The notes: a model not told the origin generated them from the sequence alone. A DNA stretch of 64,000 nucleotides from CAKZSB01 sp964573105 (GCA_964573105.1 CAZNIS010000032.1:1-64000); one strand, 5' to 3'; shown: positions 7,101 through 15,628, counted from the first letter of the stretch. Program-made: numbers and translations.

Positions 7101-10026
7101 AATCAATGGCAAACCCTTTGCCTCGGCGGCCGAACTGAATATCCTCGATAAGGACGGTGCACCGATTGCCCGTGACAACTGGACAGCAACTGCCAATAGC
7201 GAAGAAATTAAAAACAGTGCTCCTGCGTCTGACGCAATTGATGGCGATATTGCTTCCATTTGGCACACCGAATGGTCGACTAATCCCGGCACTGAACAGG
7301 ACCCATCCCACCCGCACTGGATTATTGTAGACATGGGCACCAACCAGATCGTGACCGGGCTCGTCTACTTGCCGCGCGAAGACTATGGTAACGGTTCGAT
7401 TAAACAATACGAGGTACACGTAAGCTCGGATAACACGAACTGGATCCAGGTTGCCGCTGGCGAGTTTGAAGGCCCTGGCGCCGACACAACCCTGTTTGCA
7501 GAGCCGCCCCCCGCACCCGTGGTACCGTTGCCAGCACAACCGGCCAACTCCAGCACCATCGCGGTAGAAAAACACACCGATGGAGATCGCATCTGGAACG
7601 TCAATCCAGATAACCAATCAGTTTCAGTTTCAAGTGCCGAAGGGACGCTAATCACAGAAATTCCGGTAGGGGTACGCCCGTGGTCTATCGCCGTGGCGCC
7701 ACAGGACGATCAAGTTTATGTGACAAACAAAGGTTCAGCATCGATCAGCATTATCGATAGCGTATCGCTCAGCGTTTCTGAAACGGTCCCACTACCAGTT
7801 GGTTCACAACCACACGGCCTGGTATTCAACAGCGATGGGTCTGAGTATTTCGTCGTTCTGGAATCTATCGCCCAACTTCAAAAACGTTCAAGCGAAACCC
7901 AGGCGATGATCGCTTCACTGCAACTGGACGGCAGGCCGCGGCATGTCTCGATGACCTATGACGACAGCCGGCTGTTGATTAGCAACTTCATCACCCCGAC
8001 GGTACCGGGTGAAAGTACGGCATCACCGGATATGGATCTCGCATCGGCACAGGTTTTCCTGGTGAATCCGACTGACATGACTCTAAGTAAAACAATCTCT
8101 CTTGCCAACGATGAGCGCAGCTTAAGTGAGAGCTCCGGCCCGGGTCTACCCAACTATTTGCATACACCGGTAATTAGTTTTGACAATGCGGTGGCCTACG
8201 TGCCATCCAAAAAGGACAACATAAACTCAGGCACACTACGTGGCACGCCAGGCATGACCTTCGAATCCGCAGTGCGTGCGAATCTGTCTCGAATTGATCT
8301 GGATACAGAAGCCGAACACACCGGAGTGCGGGTTGACTTCGACAACGCCAGTGTTGCAACGGGTGCCGCCCTCACCGGCGATGGCCGTTACCTGCTGACA
8401 GCATTGGAAACCAGCCGTGAGCTCTCTGTCTACGATACCGTAAACGAATTTGAACTCATGCGGCTGGATACCGGGCGAGCGCCTCAGGGCGTGGCGCTGT
8501 CAAGCCAGGGTGATATTGCCTATGTGCACAATTTCCTCGATCGTTCGATTTCACGTTTTGATCTCACGCGAATGATCGAAACCGAACTACCGGCCACCGA
8601 CGAACTGACGCCGGTCTCAGTTGTCGGCAATGAAACGCTATCTGGACAAATCCTGACCGGCAAGCAATTTTTCTATGATGCCGCCGATGACCGCCTGGCG
8701 CGCGACAATTACATGAGCTGCGCGTCGTGCCACAATGATGCTGAAGATGACGGGCGTGTATGGGACTTCACGCAGTTTGGTGAAGGTTTGCGCAACACCA
8801 TCTCGCTGCGTGGACGCGCCGGCATGGCTCACGGCCTGTTGCACTGGTCTGGCAATTTTGACGAACTACAGGACTTTGAAGGTCAGATTCGAGTGTTCGC
8901 CGGTGGCACCGGCCTGATGAACGACAGCGATTTCAACAACGGCACACGCAGCCAACCACTCGGTGATACCAAAGCCGGAATCAATGCCGACCTCGATGCA
9001 CTTGCCGCGTATTTATCCTCCCTGGCCGACAGCGATGAAAACCCTGTGTTGGCGGCGCGACCATCCGACAGCGCAATTGCCGGTCAGGCGATTTTCGACA
9101 ACCAGAACTGCGCCGCGTGTCATCGCTACCCGTTGCTGACCGACTCTATCGAGCAGCGGCGCCATGACATTGGCACCATAAGCAGTAGCAGCGGCTCACG
9201 CCTGGGACAGACACTGGATGGGCTCGATGCCCCTACTTTGCTTGGCCTGAACCGCTCCGCACCCTATCTGCACGACGGTTCGGCACCAACGATTGAAACG
9301 GCTATCGCGGCGCACAATGATACAGAACTCGATGCAAGCGCCCTGACCAATCTGGCAAACTTTCTACGCGAGCTTCCCCCGGTAAACGCGCTGAGCAACG
9401 CGCCGATTCGCCTGTCTACGACATTGAAGAACGCAGAATGGCGACTAATTTCCATGCCCGCACAAACCTACGATTTAACGGTAGCGCAACTATTCGGCAA
9501 CGCGCTGAGTACAGAGCGCTACGGTACTGATTGGGTGCTGTTTGCCTATTCACCTACTCAGGGCTATCTGAAGGCAGGTATAGACGAGCCGCTGCAGCAA
9601 GGCGCTGGATACTGGATCACGCAGTCAACTGGCGAGGATGTCGTGGTTTCACTGCCAACCGGTCTAATCACAACAACCACTAACAATACTGCAGCCTGTA
9701 CGTCATCCACCGGTTGCTTCGAAATTCCCTTGCTGACCAGCGACGTGGCTGAACAGGTAGCCTGGAATATGGTTGGCAATCCGTTTGCGACCAACACTGC
9801 CGCAGCCAGTATTCGCGTTAAACAGGGAGACGCCTCCTATACATTGGACGCCTCACTCGAAGCACAGATCACCAACAACACGATATACACGTACCGCACG
9901 GGGGCCTACACTACTGTCGCCGGAGATGACCCGTTACAACCATGGGACGGAGGCTGGCTCGCGGTACTCCCGGCTGCACAAAAGGACTTATCGTTGATAG
10001 TCCCGCATTCGACACCTGACCTTTAG
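4150..10026 (+). CDS. Secreted PA14 / galactose oxidase-like / YVTN / di-haem peroxidase-like fusion
   Basis: A 1958-residue exported protein. In order: signal peptide (about 25-46); PA14 domain (47-168); Kelch propeller plus DUF1929 of the galactose/glyoxal oxidase family (190-665); DxDGDGxxD thrombospondin type 3 repeats (671-731); F5/8C discoidin-like domain (736-880); more type 3 repeats (884-967); a second F5/8C (971-1117); YVTN-type propeller (1134-1480); di-haem cytochrome c peroxidase-like domain (1498-1748) with haem motifs CASCH at 1524 and CAACH at 1654; and a C-terminal module (1751-1958). All copper-radical oxidase residues can be placed: Cys257 (DMFCAG) and Tyr302 (RWYG) for the thioether-linked cofactor, Tyr521-His522 (NYHS), and His607 (TTHHLNTDQ). 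They correspond to Cys228, Tyr272, Tyr495, His496 and His581 of fungal galactose oxidase. The oxidase would release H2O2, which the peroxidase-like domain could use; that coupling is inference. The substrate is unknown; the lectin-like domains suggest a polymer. Confidence 0.85.
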   Translation: MPASNRISSHPDLLQHYLRANYTAMLLACKLICVLFLALHTSVASSQITYSVYNGDFTSMPDFDTLTPIDTGTTDVIDLTSANRKSQFALVFTVELTVSTSANYNFRTTSDDGSRLLINDTLVVDNDASNAVRIADGTIFLEAGNHDLIVQYYESGAVQELQVVYRVENGIYGRIPADGVLNGTAPTNASAGEWSELISWPHIAISAANLPDGRVLSWSSTEPNGFPPNREYTLASLFDPATNSFQNADSNFHDMFCAGITTLEDGSIVASGGNPEDSRTSVFNLDSMTWAPLSDMNDSRWYGTNVTLPNNKIFSSFAKSSGNRSEVYDPFTNLWTRTPNASMQTLLDEQNAINALSTPSNAGNVEWWAHLAMAPDGRVFHGGPTETFHLFDPVSGSENEVLGQLTDGKTRMYGNAVTYEAGKVLLIGGSDRSVSPATSPKDVYKVDLLGPTPIVTSAAPMHHPRSLSNAVTLPNGEVLVVGGNTGGKLFSDESSVLPSEIYNPQSDSWQLVDEITVPRNYHSIAILLKDGRVLSAGGGGCGDSCDTNHLDGQIFTPPYLYNVDGSIANRPLITQAPTQIEAGQQATVIASPTTARFSMVRLSGTTHHLNTDQRFLSIATIDNGDGSYTLDFEANPNILIQGNYWLFALDNNGTPSLGSTLQVVRAEDPERDSDGDGVIDKEDAFPADPNESVDSDGDGVGDNADAFPNDPTETTDTDGDGIGDNADLTPAGNLVMARYLRLTSLSEINGRPFASAAEIELLGANGETLNRANWSATSTGSEPDSPASAVLDGNLNSLWHSPWSEFDGDQLDPQHPHELIIDTAAPTIITALIYVPRADYGNGSIKAYQIHVSDNGTDWGAPVAAGEFEGPGPDTISFRLNDETDTDSDGDGVIDLDDAFPNDPSETTDTDGDGVGDNADAFPEDASETTDSDGDGVGDNSDAFVNDPDESQDSDNDGIGDNSDPTPFSNLISARFVRLTALSEINGKPFASAAELNILDKDGAPIARDNWTATANSEEIKNSAPASDAIDGDIASIWHTEWSTNPGTEQDPSHPHWIIVDMGTNQIVTGLVYLPREDYGNGSIKQYEVHVSSDNTNWIQVAAGEFEGPGADTTLFAEPPPAPVVPLPAQPANSSTIAVEKHTDGDRIWNVNPDNQSVSVSSAEGTLITEIPVGVRPWSIAVAPQDDQVYVTNKGSASISIIDSVSLSVSETVPLPVGSQPHGLVFNSDGSEYFVVLESIAQLQKRSSETQAMIASLQLDGRPRHVSMTYDDSRLLISNFITPTVPGESTASPDMDLASAQVFLVNPTDMTLSKTISLANDERSLSESSGPGLPNYLHTPVISFDNAVAYVPSKKDNINSGTLRGTPGMTFESAVRANLSRIDLDTEAEHTGVRVDFDNASVATGAALTGDGRYLLTALETSRELSVYDTVNEFELMRLDTGRAPQGVALSSQGDIAYVHNFLDRSISRFDLTRMIETELPATDELTPVSVVGNETLSGQILTGKQFFYDAADDRLARDNYMSCASCHNDAEDDGRVWDFTQFGEGLRNTISLRGRAGMAHGLLHWSGNFDELQDFEGQIRVFAGGTGLMNDSDFNNGTRSQPLGDTKAGINADLDALAAYLSSLADSDENPVLAARPSDSAIAGQAIFDNQNCAACHRYPLLTDSIEQRRHDIGTISSSSGSRLGQTLDGLDAPTLLGLNRSAPYLHDGSAPTIETAIAAHNDTELDASALTNLANFLRELPPVNALSNAPIRLSTTLKNAEWRLISMPAQTYDLTVAQLFGNALSTERYGTDWVLFAYSPTQGYLKAGIDEPLQQGAGYWITQSTGEDVVVSLPTGLITTTTNNTAACTSSTGCFEIPLLTSDVAEQVAWNMVGNPFATNTAAASIRVKQGDASYTLDASLEAQITNNTIYTYRTGAYTTVAGDDPLQPWDGGWLAVLPAAQKDLSLIVPHSTPDL

Positions 10027-10165
10027 CAAGCGCTGATGCATCATGCACGCTATGGTCGCGTAAGCTCAAGTAGCGAGGTTGTCCCCTGAATCAGAAGCGC
10101 TTTGCAACAGGCCGCCGCGATGCCGGCCCAAGCTAGGTTTGAACTACCGCGGTTAGTATTGTTGC

Positions 10166-10345
10166 TTAAAGCGTAGCAGGCCCAAGGCAGGCGGTATCGA
10201 CTGACCATAATGACCAGCCCTGTTCGTCTTCAGCAGTGAAATTCAACGCATCGGCAGCGTTGACCAGCGGATCGGCCATCTGTCGATAGTGCTCGATCAA
10301 TCGTCGACTGGGAAGAGCCCGGTATTCGACACCCTGCTGAAATTT
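10166..10345 (-). pseudogene. Out-of-frame tail matching the 13051-14370 lipoprotein
   Basis: Read on the minus strand, one frame over from the upstream membrane-protein gene, this stretch encodes a clean tail ending in GWSLWSVDTAC, then LGPATL and a stop at 10166-10168. The lipoprotein at 13051-14370 ends in the same way (DPLFNA...GGWSLWSVDTAC). Removing one base from the A5/T5 run at 10343-10347 joins the membrane-protein frame smoothly into this tail (EYLKFQQGVEYRALPSRR). So either the membrane-protein gene has suffered a one-base insertion, or this is a sequencing error. Confidence 0.6.
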
Positions 10346-11084
10346 TTAAATATTCGGCACAAAAACATCTGTATGCCTCAGCAAAACGTAATCGCATCTT
10401 AGCTGTGTCCGCGGGCCAAAATGCGTATGAGACATACTTAAACAGGGAGGGTGGGTTCTGCCCAAAAGGATAATAGCTATGGTTGTCTGCTACAGCCATC
10501 GGTTTGCCGTCTTTCAGGATTTGCGTCTGGGACCGCACATGTCTTTGGCTGGTAGAATTATTCGTGACAATGTTGTATGTGTATGAAGGCCCATCAATTT
10601 TCCGCCCGCTTACAATGGTGGCCCAGCAATCGCGCACCTCCTCTGTCAGCCCTCCTGTTATACTCAAACAGTGTTCCGCTTTTTCGTTAGTCCATTCAGG
10701 GCGTGGTGTGAACCTGTAGTATTGATCAGGAAAGGTGTTTATATCGCTACTAATACCACACTCCAATCCTTTGTATTGCGTCAATAAAAAGAAGTCCCAC
10801 GCGCAATACTCCGGAGCTGCATAGTTTCCACCATAGATATTTTCGACGGGCAGCTTTTCCAGGATGTTTTTCCTGTCATTGCCGGCGCAGCTATGCTTGA
10901 AATCGCTATAGTCCGGGAATAATTGGTACGAATGGGCGACAATAGCCGGGGCAACGAGAAACAACGCGGTCACCATCAGTTTTCTGGCAAATCCCGTAAC
11001 GAAAACGCAAGCCAGTAGAAAACACATCCCCAGATAAACAGGCAGCACTACCAGTGATATCACAAGCTCCGGTACTTCATGCAT
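10230..11084 (-). CDS. Hypothetical membrane protein, probably frameshifted at its 3' end
   Basis: A 284-residue frame starting with two hydrophobic segments (about residues 8-30 and 36-53), followed by a soluble, cysteine-containing extracytoplasmic part with several C-x-n-C pairs (for example YCAWDFFLL and GLECG). I recognise no family. The last 38 residues (from KISAGCRIPG) read like out-of-frame translation: moving one base at the A5 run near 10343-10347 replaces them with a sensible tail related to the lipoprotein at 13051-14370 and ending at 10166. I therefore think the natural product is about 22 residues longer than this frame. The gene is transcribed toward the giant fusion gene and has no obvious partner. 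Confidence 0.55.
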   Translation of the reverse strand: MHEVPELVISLVVLPVYLGMCFLLACVFVTGFARKLMVTALFLVAPAIVAHSYQLFPDYSDFKHSCAGNDRKNILEKLPVENIYGGNYAAPEYCAWDFFLLTQYKGLECGISSDINTFPDQYYRFTPRPEWTNEKAEHCLSITGGLTEEVRDCWATIVSGRKIDGPSYTYNIVTNNSTSQRHVRSQTQILKDGKPMAVADNHSYYPFGQNPPSLFKYVSYAFWPADTAKMRLRFAEAYRCFCAEYLKISAGCRIPGSSQSTIDRALSTDGRSAGQRCRCVEFHC

Positions 11085-11287
11085 AGCTGTCTCTCTTCAA
11101 AGTACCTTGCCGCTCCATCGATAAACGCAAATCTCACGGAATGTTTTGCAATGGAAGAAAAACCTCGCAAGCCATTGTATCGACGCGAAGCCGCGCTGGC
11201 GTCGTCGCGAGGAGCCGGGGCTTGCCGGTCGATGCGACTGGCCGAACGCGAAGGCGTTACGCTGGCCAGCTTAACAACCCGGTACTG

Positions 11288-12085
11288 TTAATACCCGGTA
11301 TGCAACAGCGCACCGCCATCAACCGGCAGTGCCACGCCGGTAATAAACGACGCCTCGTCAGACGCGAGAAACAGACAAGCATTGGCAACGTCCCAGCCAG
11401 TGCCCATTTTTTTACGCAGCGGCACGCGCGCATCGCGCTCTGCCGCAACCTGCTGTCGGCTTTGCCCCCACTGGCGGGCCCGGGTATCGACGGCCATGGG
11501 TGTATCCATCAGCCCGGGCAATACGATGTTTGCCCGGATTCCAAACTCGGCGTTATGCTGGGCAATTTGCTCAGTGAAGGCAATCATGCCTACTTTGGAA
11601 GTTTTATAGGCGACAGTCGGGTAGTTGGTGGTCATCGCAGCAACCGACGATATGCCGATAATCGCACCGGCCTGCTGTTCGCGCATCGGCTCAAGCACGT
11701 GCTTGCAGGCCATGACGTAGCCGCGCAAATTGATCGCATTGACGTTGTCAAACTCTTCTTCGCTGATTTCCAGCGGGTTCTTGTCACCTCCGGCAATACT
11801 GACTCCCACGTTATAATGCAGCACATCGATACGACCCCACTTGTCCAGCGTGCTATTGACAGCGGTGCGCAGACTGGCCTCGCTGCGGACATCGGCCTCC
11901 ATCGCGATGCCATCACCGTCAAGTTGCTCAACCGTTTGATGCGCAGATCGCTCATCAAGATCGGCCGCGGCAATACGTGCACCCTCGCGGCTGTAGACGA
12001 TCGCAGAGGCCCGCCCGTTGCCAATGCCCTGCCCCGGACTCTGGCCGGCACCAATCAACAACACCACTTTATCTTTCATGCGCAT
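11288..12085 (-). CDS. Short-chain dehydrogenase/reductase
   Basis: A classical SDR of 265 residues, an NAD(P)-dependent cytoplasmic oxidoreductase. The nucleotide-binding glycine motif is widened (GAGQSPGQGIGNG, residues 12-24), which is seen in some SDRs that act on cyclic or hydroxylated substrates. The catalytic serine lies near 146-147, and Tyr160 and Lys164 form the Y-x-x-x-K motif (YKTSK). The usual NNAG is replaced by YNVG at 91-94. The C-terminus (FITGVALPVDGG) is typical. The gene is divergent from the keto-acid hydratase gene starting at 12229, so both may share a control region and act in one catabolic route; that is inference from context. Confidence 0.88.
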   Translation of the reverse strand: MRMKDKVVLLIGAGQSPGQGIGNGRASAIVYSREGARIAAADLDERSAHQTVEQLDGDGIAMEADVRSEASLRTAVNSTLDKWGRIDVLHYNVGVSIAGGDKNPLEISEEEFDNVNAINLRGYVMACKHVLEPMREQQAGAIIGISSVAAMTTNYPTVAYKTSKVGMIAFTEQIAQHNAEFGIRANIVLPGLMDTPMAVDTRARQWGQSRQQVAAERDARVPLRKKMGTGWDVANACLFLASDEASFITGVALPVDGGALLHTGY

Positions 12086-12228
12086 ACGGGATCTCCGGTT
12101 AACGCTGATGGTTGAGCAAGAGCAACTGAAACAGCCTGCTGGCTGGGAGCAATACTAGCGAAATTGATTGCCCGGCTAAACCATGTAAAGTGGCAACTGA
12201 AATCAATCGCTATGAACCTGTAATCCAG

Positions 12229-13011
12229 ATGACGAATCGCGCTGAAAATCTAACCGCCCGGCAGGCCGCCGAACAGCTGCACGAAGCCTATCTCAGCGAT
12301 GCCTATTTTCCCGAGACACTCAGTGGCAAGCTCGGCCTTGCCGCCGCCTACGACGCCCAGTTCGAATTACTTGCGCTGCGCCAACGCGACGGTGAACAAC
12401 TTGCCGGATGGAAAGTCGGACTGACATCTAAAGCCATGCAACAGCAGCAAGGCGTACACGAACCCTGCCTGGGACATCTGCTGGTCTCCGGGCACCGCGA
12501 CAGCGCAACACAATTCGACTTCGATTCGATGATGTCGCCCGGTATAGAAAACGAACTGTGCCTGCGCATCGGTTCGCGGTTGGGTGACGCCAACCCCGCC
12601 ATCGAAACCGTAGCTGCCGCGGTCGACGCAATCGCCCCGGCACTTGAGGTCATAGAAAAGCGCAGTCAGTTTGGCGCTGATTTCCCGCTTGCCATGGCCG
12701 GCAACGCACAGCAACTGGCCTATGTGACCGGCCCATTTGTGCCTTACGACGGATCTGTGAATCTCGCCAGTGTAGAAGTCACCGTGGAGCTCAACGGCAA
12801 CATGCAGGAACGGGCCACGGGTGCTGAAGTGCTCGGCAATCCACTGAACTCGGTGATCTGGTTAACCAACCAACTGGTGGCTCGTGGGCTGGCACTGGAA
12901 CCCGGAACCATGGTGATGTCCGGTTCGTTCACCAAACAATACCCAATAGAAAAAAATGATTCTATTCGTACACGCTTCTCTGTGTTCGGAGAGGTGACCG
13001 CCAGTTTCTAA
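12229..13011 (+). CDS. 2-keto-4-pentenoate hydratase-like protein (FAH fold)
   Basis: A 260-residue member of the fumarylacetoacetate hydrolase superfamily, closest to the MhpD / 4-oxalocrotonate decarboxylase branch, which hydrates or decarboxylates 2-keto-enoic acids from aromatic meta-cleavage. The divalent-metal ligands are visible: Glu107 and Glu109 in SPGIENELC and Glu140 in PALEVIEKR, the same spacing as in MhpD. GWKVGLTSKAMQ (60-71) is the family signature. The frame extends to a GTG at 12190, but the ATG at 12229 gives the family length. It is divergent from an SDR gene, which suggests a small catabolic unit. Hydratase and decarboxylase cannot be distinguished here. Confidence 0.85.
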   Translation: MTNRAENLTARQAAEQLHEAYLSDAYFPETLSGKLGLAAAYDAQFELLALRQRDGEQLAGWKVGLTSKAMQQQQGVHEPCLGHLLVSGHRDSATQFDFDSMMSPGIENELCLRIGSRLGDANPAIETVAAAVDAIAPALEVIEKRSQFGADFPLAMAGNAQQLAYVTGPFVPYDGSVNLASVEVTVELNGNMQERATGAEVLGNPLNSVIWLTNQLVARGLALEPGTMVMSGSFTKQYPIEKNDSIRTRFSVFGEVTASF

Positions 13012-13050
13012 TACTTACAACGAGTAACATCAGTGTCAGAGCAAAGCGAT

Positions 13051-14370
13051 TCAGGTATTACTGTCATCAATCGCGGCCAGATCATTGCAGGCGGTATCGA
13101 CCGACCATAGCGACCAGCCCCCATCGCCCTCTGCAGTAAAGTACAACCTGCCGTCTGCATTGAACAATGGATCGTCCATCTGGCGATCCGTCTTTGGATC
13201 GATGGACCGAAAGCTGGTCAATGTCGTAAGCCCTGTATCGCTGGCGTAGCGAAATAGAGTCGCCCCGTCGGTTGCATTGAACACCCCATAGAGACCGGTA
13301 TCCAATAGCGTGAAATTGCCGAAGCGGGTCATGGATGTTGCAAGGATAGCCGACTCCACGGACGCATCGAGCCGCATCAACTGGTAGACACCATCTCTGA
13401 TACCCTCTACGTTGCTTGCCTGGTAGGTGTAAATAAAATCGCCATCCGGCTGGTAGGATGAGTGACGCGCGGTAAAGGGCACTGACGTCAGTTCCTGGCC
13501 GCTGGCATCCATGACAACGTAGCTATTGGAGCGAGCGTAGGATAAACCGTCGCCATGAACGCGAAGCTCGTAGCGATCCCCAATCGCCAGTTGGTCCATC
13601 AGCTCCACGGAACCGGAAGACAGATCGTAGCGAAAATTTCGCATTGTCGCCGTCTCGTAGCCGGAGACATACCGTTGGCTGAAAAGCACGGCATCATCCA
13701 GCACTGTCAATTTGCCGGACAATTGCTCGCCTGTGCTGACAATTCGCACACCGTCGCCTGGGCTGTAAGTCCACAATTCGACGGCTAAAACTGATTTAAC
13801 GAAGAAAAACACCGTGCCACCCACCACTGTGCCCGCGTTGAACAGCACATTCGCACCTTCAGTACCGGGCAACGACCGCCAGCTATTGTCAGCAAGTGAC
13901 AACTCATACAACCCGTACGGCTCGCCATCGAATTGTCGACCGGTCAGGTAAATTGACTCGGACGTCACACCCAGTATATTGCGATAGTCATGTGCATCTG
14001 AATGTAACTGGCTGGCACCGGAATCGACGGTGTACTGCCACAGCGAACGAAAACGTTCATCAGTAAAATACAACGTGTTCTGCGGACCAAATGTCAGATT
14101 GGCAGCCTTGCCAACAAGGCTTCGTTGACTGTCCGGTATCAGTCTGGTTGCAACCTCGCATGTCGATGAATCTGACGGACCATCGACGACGTTGTCGGGC
14201 TGATTCGCCCCATCACCATCACCGCCGGATAAACCGTCGACCTCTTCCTCACCATTATCAGGCAGGGTTTGACCGTCAGTGGCAAGCGAGGTGTCATTGC
14301 CACTGCCGCCTCCACCGCAACCGGTGGCAATGACCAGTGTGGCGACTATGGCAAATCGTGTAGCACGCAT
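13051..14370 (-). CDS. Beta-propeller-like lipoprotein
   Basis: A 439-residue predicted lipoprotein. From the ATG at 14370 it has a short basic start, a hydrophobic core and a lipobox ending IATGC, with Cys18 followed by a Gly-rich and Asp/Glu-rich linker of some 70 residues. The rest consists of repeated beta-strand units (LYFTDERFRSLWQY, LYGVFNATDGATLFRY, GRLYFTAEGDGGWSLW) that suggest a WD/TolB-like propeller. No enzyme residues are recognisable. The ATG at 14370 is preceded by GAGG, whereas a longer frame to 14493 would overlap the neighbouring gene. It follows the CBM10-like gene on the same strand, about 70 bases downstream. The tail is duplicated at 10166-10300. Confidence 0.75.
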   Translation of the reverse strand: MRATRFAIVATLVIATGCGGGGSGNDTSLATDGQTLPDNGEEEVDGLSGGDGDGANQPDNVVDGPSDSSTCEVATRLIPDSQRSLVGKAANLTFGPQNTLYFTDERFRSLWQYTVDSGASQLHSDAHDYRNILGVTSESIYLTGRQFDGEPYGLYELSLADNSWRSLPGTEGANVLFNAGTVVGGTVFFFVKSVLAVELWTYSPGDGVRIVSTGEQLSGKLTVLDDAVLFSQRYVSGYETATMRNFRYDLSSGSVELMDQLAIGDRYELRVHGDGLSYARSNSYVVMDASGQELTSVPFTARHSSYQPDGDFIYTYQASNVEGIRDGVYQLMRLDASVESAILATSMTRFGNFTLLDTGLYGVFNATDGATLFRYASDTGLTTLTSFRSIDPKTDRQMDDPLFNADGRLYFTAEGDGGWSLWSVDTACNDLAAIDDSNT

Positions 14371-14440
14371 TTGTAGCATCCTCAGGTTGTTCTGGATTAA
14401 TCGATACGACGGCTGGTGAGACACCTGGCCGTTGTGCCAA

Positions 14441-15628
14441 TCAAGGCGTGCCGCTTGGTGTGACACTGCACTGCACGTAGCGATGTGAATCAATCCATGC
14501 GCGAGATCCGAATTCGCCTACTTCTACATACTCTGAGGAGAAGAAGTTAGACAAATTGACGCTATACCTGAAGCTGATCGGCTCAACCACGACACCGTTT
14601 TCGATCAATAGCGTGCGATCTCCCTGTCTGCCGCCGAGACTACCGGTTTTCCAATAGGTGATGTCATTGCCAGAGTTGGCAAACAGGTAGGGAAGCTTCA
14701 GTGTTCGACCGTAGACCCAATCGTCCTGATACTCCTCGAATTCCGGGCGCAGCTTGTACACCCAGTCATTACAGAATATGGCCCGCTGCGCCAGATCACG
14801 ATTGAAGTCCCAGTAGGCCTTTTGCAGCACCACCGGCTCACCGGTGACTTTGTTAATGATCAGATCGGGATTTTGCTGCTCAGTGTTCGGGGTAACACTC
14901 AGGGTCAGGTTCAGCAGCTCAGCCGGGCTCTGGGTCGGTTGTCCCAGCCGACCGGTGGGCGACAAGTCGGCGCCTGACAGATCGCGGCACTCGTAGTATC
15001 CGTCGTCCTGGGTCTCTTCACCGAAGAATGCCAGCGCCATCGGCATAGTGCTATCGGCATCGAACCATAGACGAATCGCTTTGTTACCAGTGTTGGCCGT
15101 CACCAGTTCAACATACGGGTGCGCCAGCATTGAGGGGCCATAGTAGAGCCCGTCGATCACCGTCCAGGAGGGATCGTTTCTGGCGACTGGAGAGGGCAAA
15201 AAGCCAAGGTATGAGGATTCGGACGGAATGGGGCCATGGACGAAAGTCACACTGGTCGGGACCGGCCCCCAGCCGGTAGCGTAGTTTCTCTCACGCGGCC
15301 GATATCGTCCCAGATCCGCGTCGTAAATGAAGTGATCACACTGGATGTCACGATTGGCAATATCGTGATTGCCATCCCAGTAGGGCCTGATCAATTCAAC
15401 GGGTGCGTTCAGCATCTGGTTGATGTGAACCGGTGGCGGCGCCGTCTCGGCCGTGACCTCGCAGGTCGCCTCGTTTTCCCAGCCAAAGCCGTCTCCATCG
15501 GCATCGAAGTGCTGGGCAGTGCATGCCGGGTGCTCATCAGCGCCGGCAGGCTGCTGTGCAATGGCAACCGCTAGAAGCACCAGGATGATCCGGCCAACAG
15601 AGCGACGTCGGTAACGTTCAAATATCAT
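14441..15628 (-). CDS. Secreted protein with one CBM10-like motif
   Basis: A 395-residue exported protein. The ATG at 15628 is preceded by GAGGGGG at a good distance, so it is preferred to the ATG at 15655. After the signal peptide (RIILVLLAVAIAQQPAGA) comes one C-x-n-DADGDGFGWENEATCEV motif, the same as the three in the 929-1585 protein. The remaining 330 residues contain two related halves, each with a PYWDGNHDIANRDIQCD-like stretch (AYWDFNRDLAQRAIFCN in the second), suggesting an internal duplication. No known catalytic family is evident. It heads a pair with the downstream propeller lipoprotein. Repeated TGTCATGACG elements upstream point to specific regulation. Confidence 0.7.
   Translation of the reverse strand: MIFERYRRRSVGRIILVLLAVAIAQQPAGADEHPACTAQHFDADGDGFGWENEATCEVTAETAPPPVHINQMLNAPVELIRPYWDGNHDIANRDIQCDHFIYDADLGRYRPRERNYATGWGPVPTSVTFVHGPIPSESSYLGFLPSPVARNDPSWTVIDGLYYGPSMLAHPYVELVTANTGNKAIRLWFDADSTMPMALAFFGEETQDDGYYECRDLSGADLSPTGRLGQPTQSPAELLNLTLSVTPNTEQQNPDLIINKVTGEPVVLQKAYWDFNRDLAQRAIFCNDWVYKLRPEFEEYQDDWVYGRTLKLPYLFANSGNDITYWKTGSLGGRQGDRTLLIENGVVVEPISFRYSVNLSNFFSSEYVEVGEFGSRAWIDSHRYVQCSVTPSGTP

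Noticed and set aside
11141..12115. 324-codon plus-strand open frame
   Set aside because: It lies opposite the SDR gene at 11288-12085, whose glycine loop and YxxxK motif are clear; the plus-strand translation is Arg/His-rich without motifs.
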